A program made the translations under genes and the position numbers. Shown here piece after piece: positions 1 to 13,786 of a stretch of 64,000 nucleotides of DNA. The DNA is from Neomesorhizobium albiziae (GTDB lineage Bacteria > Pseudomonadota > Alphaproteobacteria > Rhizobiales > Rhizobiaceae), in contig NZ_FOSL01000014.1 in the NCBI RefSeq assembly GCF_900114255.1, forward strand, positions 42,818-106,817. Direction: 5' to 3'. The notes beneath the pieces were generated by a model. That model did no database searches, was not told where the DNA came from, and saw only the letters and a list, made by a program, of their open reading frames with translations. How positions within the stretch are numbered: the stretch's first letter is position 1; each line of letters begins with the position of its first letter.

Positions 1-132
1 CCACCCTCCCGCTCTCTGCCATTACCTCACGGGTTGCAGGGTCTCCACCACGCAATGACGTCCTAACGCATTGCAGGGTGGAACGGTTTGCCGATTCAGC
101 GGTTAGGCAAGTTCAACCCACTGGAGGCTCAA

Positions 133-420
133 ATGGACCATACTAATCACGTACGGCTTACTAGCGATGAACTGGTGCCCGAAATACTGCAAGGCGCCAC
201 AATCTATGGCCCTGACGACGAAGAGGTCGGGACGGTTTCCCACATGCACGGCAGCCAAGTCATATTGGAAGTAGGCGGCTTCCTTGGCATTGGCGCCAAG
301 TCCGTCGCCATGTCAGCTGACCAACTCGACTTCATGCGAGATGAGGACGGCGACGTTCACGCCATCACTACCTGGTCGAAGGATCAGCTAAAGGAAATGC
401 CTGAACATCTGAACGAATAA
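133..420 (+). CDS. PRC-barrel domain protein
   Basis: A 95-residue acidic protein. Residues about 12-75 form a PRC-barrel-like module with the pattern GATIYGPDDEEVGTVSHM followed by a hydrophobic strand region. PRC-barrel proteins in rhizobia are small, often stress-linked, and may bind RNA or protein partners; the role here is unknown. The frame is open from a TTG at 88, but ATG 133 is preferred because GGAGG lies about 6 bases upstream and the domain starts just after it. A strong hairpin follows the stop codon, so it is probably monocistronic. The domain assignment is a family inference from sequence pattern. Confidence 0.8.
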   Translation: MDHTNHVRLTSDELVPEILQGATIYGPDDEEVGTVSHMHGSQVILEVGGFLGIGAKSVAMSADQLDFMRDEDGDVHAITTWSKDQLKEMPEHLNE

Positions 421-427
421 CTGACAC

Positions 428-452
428 GGCCCGACTTCCGTCGGGCCAGTTT
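428..452 (+). terminator. Rho-independent terminator after PRC-barrel gene
   Basis: A perfect 8-bp stem GGCCCGAC / GTCGGGCC with loop TTCC begins 8 bases after the stop codon at 420 and is followed by AGTTTC. The short U-run makes it a moderate terminator. Confidence 0.65.
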
Positions 453-684
453 CACCTGCAGGCGGCCGTTCGATGCGTGGGGAAGCTTCACTAGGACTGC
501 GTAATCTATCTGGCCTCTTGGCGGTGAGGATCGGCGATGGATGCAACCCTGTGGAGTAGCCTGGGCCAAGGGGGACTTGGAAGGGGCGCTCTTATGACCG
601 GCTAAATCGGACAGCCTCCTCCCAGCGCGGGATAATCCGCCTAAAGCGCGGTCAGATAAATAGCTCCAACTCCAACGTGCGCAG

Positions 685-1590
685 CTACTGCAGTTGCGGC
701 TTGCGCAGAAAGCTGGTGCGATCGGCCGACGTGATGCGCAGCCATGTTTCGCGGCCGTCGCGCACCACGCGCATCGGGATCTCTGTTCCTGCAGGGCCGC
801 TCTTCCATAGCTTGCGGTAGAAATCGGCCAGACCGAGAACTTCTTCGTTCCGGATATCCGAAATCATATCGCCGCGACGCAGACCTGCCTGATCAGCCGG
901 ACCTTCTTCGACGACGCTTATGACCACAACCGCGCCGTCGCTCTCGACGGAGAACGTACCGAGCCAAGGCCGTGGCGGCTTGCTGACCTGGCCACGATTG
1001 ATCAGCTCGTCGAGAATGGGCGGCAACAGGCTGATCGGCACGACCATGTTGAAATCCGCACTCTCGCTGTTTCGGCTCATCTGCAGGCGCAGAGAGCCGA
1101 TACCCAGCAGTTTGCTGTCCATTCCGACGAGTGCGGCACCACCCCAGGAGGGATGAGCTGGCGCGATGAAAATTGCCTCGTCCAGCAAATATTCCCAATA
1201 ACCGGCGAATTCCTGCTTGGCGACGATGGTGGCCTCCACGGATCGGCCGACGCCATCGGCAAGTATGACGGGATCGCCGATCTGGGTTTCGGCCGCGTTG
1301 CCGAAGTCCAGCGCGGGAAGGGCCAAGGTGCCAATTGCCTGCACCAAACCGAATCCGGTTTCCTGGTCGTAGGCAAGCGCATGGGCGGCAACAAGGCGTC
1401 CGTCATTTGTCGTCACCCACACTTCTTCGGCCTCAATGATTAGATAGCCGATCGTCAGCACCAACCCGCTTTCCCGGATGACGACACCACTTCCTTCCCG
1501 CTTGGTACCCAGTGTTGTAGCCGTAAAGGCGTCTTCGGGAACCGAAGAACGGAGGGCCACGATTGAGCGGAAAATCGGATTGATGTTCAT
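685..1590 (-). CDS. HtrA/DegP-like PDZ protein with all catalytic residues lost (pseudoprotease)
   Basis: A 301-residue protein with an S1C trypsin-like fold (about 30-190) and one C-terminal PDZ domain (about 205-290). Alignment by eye to DegP places Tyr49 where the catalytic His should be (VLTIGYLI against VVTNNHVV). Gly79 stands in the Asp position (DQETGFGL) and Trp149 in the Ser position (HPSWGGAAL against GNSGGAL). It should therefore bind rather than cut peptides. ATG 1590 is chosen because the residues encoded upstream look unrelated; the Shine-Dalgarno there is weak. No signal peptide is obvious from this start, so its location is uncertain. Homology to the family is clear; loss of activity is inferred from the missing residues. 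Confidence 0.8.
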   Translation of the reverse strand: MNINPIFRSIVALRSSVPEDAFTATTLGTKREGSGVVIRESGLVLTIGYLIIEAEEVWVTTNDGRLVAAHALAYDQETGFGLVQAIGTLALPALDFGNAAETQIGDPVILADGVGRSVEATIVAKQEFAGYWEYLLDEAIFIAPAHPSWGGAALVGMDSKLLGIGSLRLQMSRNSESADFNMVVPISLLPPILDELINRGQVSKPPRPWLGTFSVESDGAVVVISVVEEGPADQAGLRRGDMISDIRNEEVLGLADFYRKLWKSGPAGTEIPMRVVRDGRETWLRITSADRTSFLRKPQLQ

Positions 1591-2326
1591 GCTTCTAGCC
1601 CAGGCATACGTCGCAGACCAACATCCCATACGTATGAAGCGCAACGCTCGGTGCAAGCCCTGAAACGAGGCAGCAGCGACAGCTTAGCCCAATTGGCGGA
1701 AGCTGACGTTTCGTGACGAAATGCGCCCAAGACCGCGGGACGTTTGGAGACGGCGAGCGCCTTGATAGTTCATTAGACCGTCTGCATGCCGGATCGGCTG
1801 TTGACGCGGTCATGTCTTCGATGTTGTGGACAGTTTAAGGCTTCTATTGAGTGCATCGTGTTCTGCAGCCAGATGCCTCGCTTCTCTGCTTACGGGCGAC
1901 CGATCGGATCCAATCGTCGCGAAGATATCAAGGACCTCCTGTTCGCTGATCCCGGCTTCGAGTAGTTCGGGCACGCCTCTTTGGCTAGAGGGATCCCCAA
2001 AGAGCGAGAACGGGCGTTCAAGACACCGTGGAGGAGCACAGTGGCCCTAAACCGCCATGGCGAACGCGCAGTCTGGCTTCGCTGACTTTATTGTTTCCAG
2101 ATTAAATCCATTTTAATAACATCGCCCAGGAACATTCTTTCAAAATATCGTTCCGAAAGTCCTGCGCTTCGACGCGCAGAAGGCGCAAAATTCCTTACAG
2201 TTACTGGGAACCTATTGCTATTGTGTGCGTTCACAGCTTCGCGCGCGATGCGTCGCGACCACAAAGGCCGGAGCGTTATAGGCAAGGCTGGATCATCAAT
2301 CGGTAAGCCTGAGGGGGGCAACGGCC
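1591..2326. other. Intergenic region with possible minus-strand gene remnant
   Basis: A stretch of 736 bases between the pseudoprotease and the large kinase. On the minus strand, about 2036 down to 1812 reads openly after an in-frame stop and gives a plausible peptide containing LFGDPSSQRGVPELLEAG and later REARHLAAEHDALNR. It has no good start codon, so it may be a degraded small gene; I do not recognise it. The last 25 bases contain the strong Shine-Dalgarno GAGGGGGG of the kinase gene. Nothing else is supported. Confidence 0.3.
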
Positions 2327-8038
<5,712 letters not shown>

Positions 8039-8052
8039 CGCCGGATATCGCA

Positions 8053-10131
8053 ATGCGAAAGCGATCGTCAGGCCAGACAGCAGATATGGAAGTGAGGCCC
8101 AATCCGGGCGGGGCGGCAGGGAAAGCCCGCATTCTTGCCGTCGACGATGACGAGCGCAACTTGATGGCGATTAGGGAAGTCCTTGACGGCACGGGCGAAG
8201 TTGTGTGCGCCAAGTCAGGTGAGGAGGCGCTGCGTTTCCTGCTTAAGGAAGAGTTTGCCGTCATCCTGCTGGACATCTTGATGCCGGGTATTGACGGCTA
8301 CGAGACAGCCGCCATGATCCGCCAGCGAGAACAATCGAAGCGGACCCCGATTATCTTTCTGACCGCTATCAACAAGGAGGACGGTCATATGCTTCGGGGC
8401 TATGACGTCGGGGCGGTAGACTTTGTTTTCAAACCGTTCGATCCAGTGATGTTGCGATCGAAAGTCTCGGTGTTCGTTGAGCTTCATGAAAAGACGCTGG
8501 AAATTCAGCACAAGGCTGCTCAAGAACAGATTCTCCTGCAGCAATCGTTGAACGCACAATCAGAAAAACTGGAGGCAGAGCGCGCCCTTCGAAAATCAAT
8601 GGAGCGCCAGGAAGCGATACTGAACTCGCTTGCCGTGTGCTTTCACGCCCGCTCGGTGGAGCCGCCTTTCACCCCCTATTACGTGTCGAAAGGTGCCGAA
8701 CGCCTCACCGGATTTCCTCGACAGCGCCTGACCTCCGAGCCCGATTTCGGGCTGGAGCGGGTACATCCCGACGATCGCGCACATCTGGTCCTTGCGCTTC
8801 AGAAAACGCGTCACCTCGGCTCCTATGCCTGCGAGTTCCGCTGGCTTTGCGCCGATGGAGAATACCGGGTGTTTTTCGATCAAGGCGTGATTTTTGAAAA
8901 CTTCGAGGGCGACAAGCCCGCGATCTTGGGAACCATGCTGGACGTCACAGAACAACGGGCTCTGGAAGAAAAGCTTTTGCAATCGCAGCGCCTCGACGCA
9001 ATCGGCAAACTAACCGGGGGGCTCGCCCACGATTTTAACAATCTGCTGGCGGCAATTCTGAGCGGATTGGGGCTGATTGAACGCCGCGCCAACCTTGATG
9101 CAGCGACACGGGACATTCTAGACATGACGCGCCGTTCTGCCACCCAGGGCGCCGAGCTTGTGATGCGTATGCTTGCATTTTCGCGGCGGCAGAATCTGAA
9201 GCCGGTCGCGCTGCGTTTCGCCACCCTGCGCGACACCATGATGGGTCTGATCGCTCCTGTACTGGGTGGCCTGATTCGGTTTGAGTGGTTGGTCGACGAC
9301 TCCATATGGCCGGCTCGGGTCGACCCTGGACACCTTGAGCTTGCCTTGATGAACCTGGTTTTTAACGCCCGCGATGCCATGCCGTCTGGTGGGACGATAA
9401 CGATTCGAGCCGACAACCGCACGGCGGGATCATCCTCTCAAGATCTGGCGCGGGGTGACTATGTCGTGATCGGGGTCGAGGACACCGGAAGCGGAATCCC
9501 AGCCGAAATCGTCGCCAAAGTCATCGAACCGTTCTTTACGACCAAGCCGGTCGGCAAGGGGACGGGACTGGGCTTGAGCACTGTCTACGGCTTTACCCGA
9601 CAGTCCGGCGGGACGCTGAAAATCAGCAGCGAAGTCGGCAGAGGAACCCTGATGGAGATTTGGCTGCCGCGCGGGATCGACGAGGCAGACACACGACAGG
9701 AACCCGCGCAAAATGCGTCCGTACCAGAACTCTACGCCGCAGACGGTCTGCCTTCCATTCTGTTGATCGACGACAGCAGCGTTTTGCGGGATTTGACGGC
9801 GCAATCACTTCAACAACATGGTTTTGCGGTCACTGTCGCGGCTGGCGGAGCAGAAGCATTGGCTATGATCGAACGTGAACCCGAGAAGTTCGACGTCATC
9901 GTTACCGACTTTGCCATGCCGCTTGTGACGGGTACCGACGTGATCCGTTTTGCGCGGACCCTTCGATCCCGATGGCCGGCGGTGATCATCACCGGCTATG
10001 CTCATGCGAGCTCACTTGCCGAACGCCCGAGTGATGTGGCGCTTTTGACCAAGCCGTTTCGCGAACAAGACCTGATCGACTGCATCATGCGTGCAGCACA
10101 TCCGATCTCAACACCCGAAGCAGCACAATGA
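8053..10131 (+). CDS. Hybrid sensor kinase REC-PAS-HisKA-HATPase-REC
   Basis: A soluble protein of about 692 residues. An N-terminal receiver (25-145) has Asp74 in LLDILMPGIDGYE. A helical linker follows, then a PAS domain (about 183-300, ending TMLDVTEQ), HisKA with His326 in GGLAHDFNNLL, HATPase with GTGLGLS, and a C-terminal receiver (about 568-680) with Asp619 in VTDFAMP. A receiver at the front suggests that the upstream poly-HAMP kinase, ending 14 bases earlier, phosphorylates it or shares partners. The frame is open from 7975 inside the upstream gene. ATG 8053 is chosen as the first start clear of that gene; ATG 8086 is an alternative, and neither has a strong Shine-Dalgarno. Confidence 0.88.
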   Translation: MRKRSSGQTADMEVRPNPGGAAGKARILAVDDDERNLMAIREVLDGTGEVVCAKSGEEALRFLLKEEFAVILLDILMPGIDGYETAAMIRQREQSKRTPIIFLTAINKEDGHMLRGYDVGAVDFVFKPFDPVMLRSKVSVFVELHEKTLEIQHKAAQEQILLQQSLNAQSEKLEAERALRKSMERQEAILNSLAVCFHARSVEPPFTPYYVSKGAERLTGFPRQRLTSEPDFGLERVHPDDRAHLVLALQKTRHLGSYACEFRWLCADGEYRVFFDQGVIFENFEGDKPAILGTMLDVTEQRALEEKLLQSQRLDAIGKLTGGLAHDFNNLLAAILSGLGLIERRANLDAATRDILDMTRRSATQGAELVMRMLAFSRRQNLKPVALRFATLRDTMMGLIAPVLGGLIRFEWLVDDSIWPARVDPGHLELALMNLVFNARDAMPSGGTITIRADNRTAGSSSQDLARGDYVVIGVEDTGSGIPAEIVAKVIEPFFTTKPVGKGTGLGLSTVYGFTRQSGGTLKISSEVGRGTLMEIWLPRGIDEADTRQEPAQNASVPELYAADGLPSILLIDDSSVLRDLTAQSLQQHGFAVTVAAGGAEALAMIEREPEKFDVIVTDFAMPLVTGTDVIRFARTLRSRWPAVIITGYAHASSLAERPSDVALLTKPFREQDLIDCIMRAAHPISTPEAAQ

Positions 10132-10315
10132 TGTTATTCCGTCAGGAGCCTTCCTGGCGGCAAGCCAGGTTTCGCGGCCGGCCGGGGGTGTTTGCCGCAA
10201 CGCTGCCGCAGCAGTACCTGGATGTCTGCGAGAAATACTTGTTCTCAGACCGAGCTCACCCAATACGATCAACCAAAACCGGCTTGGAATCTGACCTGAT
10301 AGCTGGCCACTGGAT
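10132..10315. other. Convergent intergenic region
   Basis: A short gap between the converging kinase and sugar dehydrogenase genes. Several GC-rich inverted segments occur (for example CCTGGCGGCAAGCCAGG), which could terminate transcription, but no clear U-run was seen. Confidence 0.3.
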
Positions 10316-11659
10316 CTAGCTGGAACTGGCCGAGGCAGGAACGACGCGCCAGATCCTGTTGCCGACGTCGTCGGCAACCAGCAACGCGCCGCTGCGGTCG
10401 ATGGCTACGCCAACTGGCCGCCCATGCGCTTTGTCGTCGGCGCTGAGAAACCCCGTCAGAATATCCTGAGGGGGACCCGACGGCTTCCCGCTCGCAAACG
10501 GCACAAAAATAACCTTGTAGCCGCTGCGCGGCTTGCGGTTCCAGGACCCATGTTGTCCGATGAAAGCGCCATTCTTGAAAGTGGGGCCGAACAGATCGCC
10601 CTCATTGAACGTTAGCCCGAGTGAAGCTGTGTGCGGGCCCAGCGCATAATCAGGCTTGATCGCCTTAGCCACCAGGTCGGGCTGCTGCGGGCTGACACGC
10701 TGATCGACATGCTGGCCATAATAGCTGTAGGGCCAGCCATAAAAGCCGCCGTCCTTAACCGAGGTCATGTAATCGGGAACAAGGTCACTGCCGATCTCGT
10801 CGCGCTCATTGACGACGACCCAGAGCTCTCCACTTTCAGGGTTCCACGACAGGCCGTTCGGATTGCGCAAGCCGGATGCGAAAAGTCGCGTTTGCTTGCT
10901 TGCAAGATCGATCTCCAGCACCGCGGCACGATTTTCCTCTTCATCCATGCCGTTTTCACCGACATTGGAATTGGATCCAACGGTTGCGTAAAGCTTGGTG
11001 CCGTCCTTGCTGGCGATGACATCCTTGGTCCAATGATGATTGCGGCCAGCTGGAAGATCAGCGATTTTTTCCGGCGGCGCGGTGATTTCGGTCGCGCCGT
11101 CCTGGTATGGAAACGCCACGATGCGGTCGGCGTTGGCGACGTAGAGTTTTCCCTCGAGCAGCGTCATGCCGAACGGCGAAAAAAGGCCCGTCAAAAACGC
11201 TGTCTTGGTCTCAGCCACCCCGTCGCCATCTTGATCGCGCAACAGCGAGATGCGGTTGGCGCTCGGCACTTCGGCACCCGCCTGTCCCTGGAAGACGTCC
11301 ATGACAAAGCCTCGGATGCTGAAGCCCTCATCAGGTTTTGGCGGCGCGTTGCTTTCAGCAACAAGCACGTCGCCATTGGGCAGGATGTGCAGCCAGCGCG
11401 GATGGTCCAAGCCGGCGGCAAACTCGTTGACGGCAAATCCCTGCGCAGCGGTGGGCTTAAGCCCCTCTGGCCACGGCGTCGCCTCAGCGACGTTGATCGT
11501 TGGCAGCAGCGTCGGATTGGGTTCGGGCAGGGTAGGATTGGGTCCGTAACCTTGTTCTATGGGAACCGTCGCCTCTTCGCGAGAGAATACAAAAACCGTC
11601 GCACCGGCAATCACTGCCACCAAGACCAGCAAAAGGAGAGCGCCAAGCAGCTTTTTCAC
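10316..11659 (-). CDS. PQQ-dependent sugar/sorbosone dehydrogenase family protein
   Basis: A 447-residue protein with an N-terminal hydrophobic anchor or signal (residues about 4-26) and a six-bladed beta-propeller of the soluble glucose/L-sorbosone dehydrogenase family. Family motifs visible include [40 protein letters not shown] and the late [20 protein letters not shown]. It probably oxidises an aldose or aldehyde in the periplasm with PQQ and passes electrons to cytochrome c. It lies 35 bases downstream of a triheme cytochrome and a caa3 oxidase operon, which supports electron delivery to that oxidase. The substrate cannot be predicted. Confidence 0.88.
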   Translation of the reverse strand: MKKLLGALLLLVLVAVIAGATVFVFSREEATVPIEQGYGPNPTLPEPNPTLLPTINVAEATPWPEGLKPTAAQGFAVNEFAAGLDHPRWLHILPNGDVLVAESNAPPKPDEGFSIRGFVMDVFQGQAGAEVPSANRISLLRDQDGDGVAETKTAFLTGLFSPFGMTLLEGKLYVANADRIVAFPYQDGATEITAPPEKIADLPAGRNHHWTKDVIASKDGTKLYATVGSNSNVGENGMDEEENRAAVLEIDLASKQTRLFASGLRNPNGLSWNPESGELWVVVNERDEIGSDLVPDYMTSVKDGGFYGWPYSYYGQHVDQRVSPQQPDLVAKAIKPDYALGPHTASLGLTFNEGDLFGPTFKNGAFIGQHGSWNRKPRSGYKVIFVPFASGKPSGPPQDILTGFLSADDKAHGRPVGVAIDRSGALLVADDVGNRIWRVVPASASSS

Positions 11660-11694
11660 GGGAACCTCGCGATCCTGAAAAAACTCAAACGCTG

Positions 11695-12780
11695 CTACCG
11701 CCTTGCGGTTGCAGTCGAGGCGGGGAGCGTGGCGAAATAGTTCGCCAGAGCCTCGATGTCATGGTCGGTCAGTCCCTTCGCGACTTTCGCCATCAGGTGG
11801 CTGTAGCGGGTTCCACCCCGCGTTCCGGTTCGAAAAAGCTCCAATTGGGCTTTGATGTACGCGGAGGGCTGGCCAGCAATGTTGGGATAATGCGGATTGC
11901 GATCCGGCTTCTCGTGACAGCCGACGCACGCCGGCACATTGGCTGCCACAATCCCCTTGGTGGCGATCGCTCTACCGTATTCCAACAGCGACGGGTCGGG
12001 CGCGGGGCGCGGCGGGCCGACGGATTTCATGGCCGCATAGCGTCGGGCCAATTCCGGAAAATGCTGATTGTCTACTGCGATGGAGGCCAAGGCCATGATG
12101 CCGCTCGGGCGCCGTTCGTCGGCAAAGGCGAGCAAGCTCTCCAATATGTACGCCTCGCTCTGTCCAGCCAGCACTGGGATCGTCGAGCTGCGACCGGCCC
12201 CGTCGTTACCGTGGCAGCGTGCGCATTCGACCACTGCTTGGTCGATGGTGACGGCACGAAGGCTTGGCGTGCCGCCTGCCCCGTAAGCGAGCTGCCGGTA
12301 CACCTCTCCCTCCATTGGCGGCAGGGCGCGCAGAAAGGCAACCATCGCCCATACTTCGTCGTCGCGCGCCTGTGTCGGCCAAGCCGGCATGCCGGTGAAG
12401 CGGATGCCATGTTTGACGATGCGAAAGAGTTCGGCGTCGTTCCATTCGCCAATCTTTTGGGCAAGCTCGGGCGGCTGCGGCAACATGCGCAAGGCTGCCG
12501 GCGACCGCGGTTCGCCTGGAGCGCCATGGCAGATGGCGCAGCCGCGTGCAAAATGGCCGGCGGCCGTCTGGATCGCATGCCGCGGCAACTCGTGGGGAAC
12601 TTCGACCTGAAGCGCATAAGTACGAACCGCCGATCGCATCGCGAAATGCAGGAACCATTCCGTGATTTTCCAGTGTCCGCTCGATGCGCCAACGTTGAAA
12701 AATCCAATCCAGGCGACAAACAGCACGATGAAAGGAAGCACCGCCAGCACAATGGCCAGATGTCTCCAGTTAACGCGCAT
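11695..12780 (-). CDS. Membrane-anchored triheme cytochrome c
   Basis: A 361-residue protein with an N-terminal transmembrane anchor (about 8-31) and three c-type heme sites: CAICH at 81-85, CARCH at 186-190 and CVGCH at 285-289. A candidate axial Met lies in GMPAWP (131). The second and third domains resemble cytochrome c4-type modules ([18 protein letters not shown]). It probably moves electrons from the neighbouring dehydrogenase or a quinol donor to the caa3 oxidase. ATG 12780 overlaps the upstream stop by one base (TGATG), so translation is coupled. Confidence 0.9.
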   Translation of the reverse strand: MRVNWRHLAIVLAVLPFIVLFVAWIGFFNVGASSGHWKITEWFLHFAMRSAVRTYALQVEVPHELPRHAIQTAAGHFARGCAICHGAPGEPRSPAALRMLPQPPELAQKIGEWNDAELFRIVKHGIRFTGMPAWPTQARDDEVWAMVAFLRALPPMEGEVYRQLAYGAGGTPSLRAVTIDQAVVECARCHGNDGAGRSSTIPVLAGQSEAYILESLLAFADERRPSGIMALASIAVDNQHFPELARRYAAMKSVGPPRPAPDPSLLEYGRAIATKGIVAANVPACVGCHEKPDRNPHYPNIAGQPSAYIKAQLELFRTGTRGGTRYSHLMAKVAKGLTDHDIEALANYFATLPASTATARR

Positions 12781-13409
12781 CAGCCCACCGCCTTTCGGGC
12801 GCCGGTGACGTTCTGCAGTATGCGGCCAAGCAGCGCCACGCCGCCTGCCAGATAAACCACTGCGCCGACGAACAACATGATGACGGCGCCAAGCTGCTGA
12901 TCCTGAGCTGCATCGAGTTTCATTCCAAAACAGGTGACAGCAGCAACGCCATAAAGTGGGCGTGGGCTCAGCGCCAGAAGCGCACCAAGTAACGTCATGT
13001 GTACGCTGGTCAAAAGCAGGGCGAACGCGCCAGCCGCCTGGTGGGCACGGTCGTCCCTGCTGGATGGCATAAGACTGGCGTGCCACAGGAACAGTCCAGC
13101 GCCGAGGAAGGACGCCTGTTCCAATACGGTCGCAAATGTCGAGCGTTCAACCCACAACCGCAAAGCTGGAGCATGCCAGCCCCAGACGACGACAAGCTCA
13201 ATCAGCGAGGCCAGAATAGGGAGTGAGATGAACCTTAAGGAGACACCTGAGTCACGCCACCCGATCGCAATCAAAGGAGAAGCGATGGCCACGACGCCCA
13301 TATGGGCCAACATATGGGCCGCAAACGAGCCTCGCCATGTCGACAGTAGGGGGCCGAACCAAATCAATGCCAGCAAGACAAGGCCAAGCGTCAGACAGAA
13401 CCGCCTCAT
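12780..13409 (-). CDS. ctaG: CtaG-like caa3 cytochrome oxidase assembly protein
   Basis: A hydrophobic protein of about 209 residues with roughly six membrane segments and the CtaG/caa3 family motifs HMLAHMGVVAIASPL, GWHAPAL and FLWHASL. The family is implicated in copper delivery and assembly of caa3-type oxidases. ATG 13409 makes a 4-base ATGA overlap with the upstream gene and is preferred; ATG 13418, three codons earlier, is also possible. It sits between the oxidase subunits and the triheme cytochrome in one operon. This is the membrane caa3_CtaG family, distinct from the Cox11-type CtaG. Confidence 0.85.
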   Translation of the reverse strand: MRRFCLTLGLVLLALIWFGPLLSTWRGSFAAHMLAHMGVVAIASPLIAIGWRDSGVSLRFISLPILASLIELVVVWGWHAPALRLWVERSTFATVLEQASFLGAGLFLWHASLMPSSRDDRAHQAAGAFALLLTSVHMTLLGALLALSPRPLYGVAAVTCFGMKLDAAQDQQLGAVIMLFVGAVVYLAGGVALLGRILQNVTGARKAVG

Positions 13410-13786
13410 CGCACGCATTCCATCACAAACAGCGCAGGCAGCGCGACATAAATGACGGCCACAAAACTCAGGCCCGACAGCAAGAGCGTCGCAAATCCTT
13501 GGAAAAGGATGCGGTCGCGCCGTGTCGGATCATCATGCGGAGGATCGTCGGTGCCGAAGCCCCATTGGCGCCAGGCAAGCCAAGCCGATACAGATATCGC
13601 ACCCAGCGCCAGAAAAGTTGCTACCGCAATGCCCACCCGCACCGCATCAAAACCGACGCCGAAGAGGTCCGGTTTGGCGCAATAGATTGCAGCACCGATA
13701 TAGCAGGTGAGGAAATGCAAGGCCCATACGACAGGCGCGGTGAACAAGGTCCAAAGCGTGTCCACTTGTTTTGGGAGGACGCGCAT
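13406..13786 (-). CDS. Small three-helix membrane protein of the caa3 oxidase operon
   Basis: A 126-residue protein with three predicted membrane helices (about 12-38, 50-70 and 92-118). It has no motif I can assign. ATG 13786 overlaps the stop of the subunit I+III gene by one base (TAATG), and its own stop overlaps the next start by four bases. This placement suggests an accessory or subunit IV-like component of the oxidase. The function is inferred from context only. Confidence 0.75.
   Translation of the reverse strand: MRVLPKQVDTLWTLFTAPVVWALHFLTCYIGAAIYCAKPDLFGVGFDAVRVGIAVATFLALGAISVSAWLAWRQWGFGTDDPPHDDPTRRDRILFQGFATLLLSGLSFVAVIYVALPALFVMECVR

Noticed and set aside
10631..11740. 369-codon plus-strand frame
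   Set aside because: Antisense to the well-supported sugar dehydrogenase and without a ribosome binding site.
11761..12855. 364-codon plus-strand frame
   Set aside because: Antisense to the triheme cytochrome gene with its three CxxCH sites.
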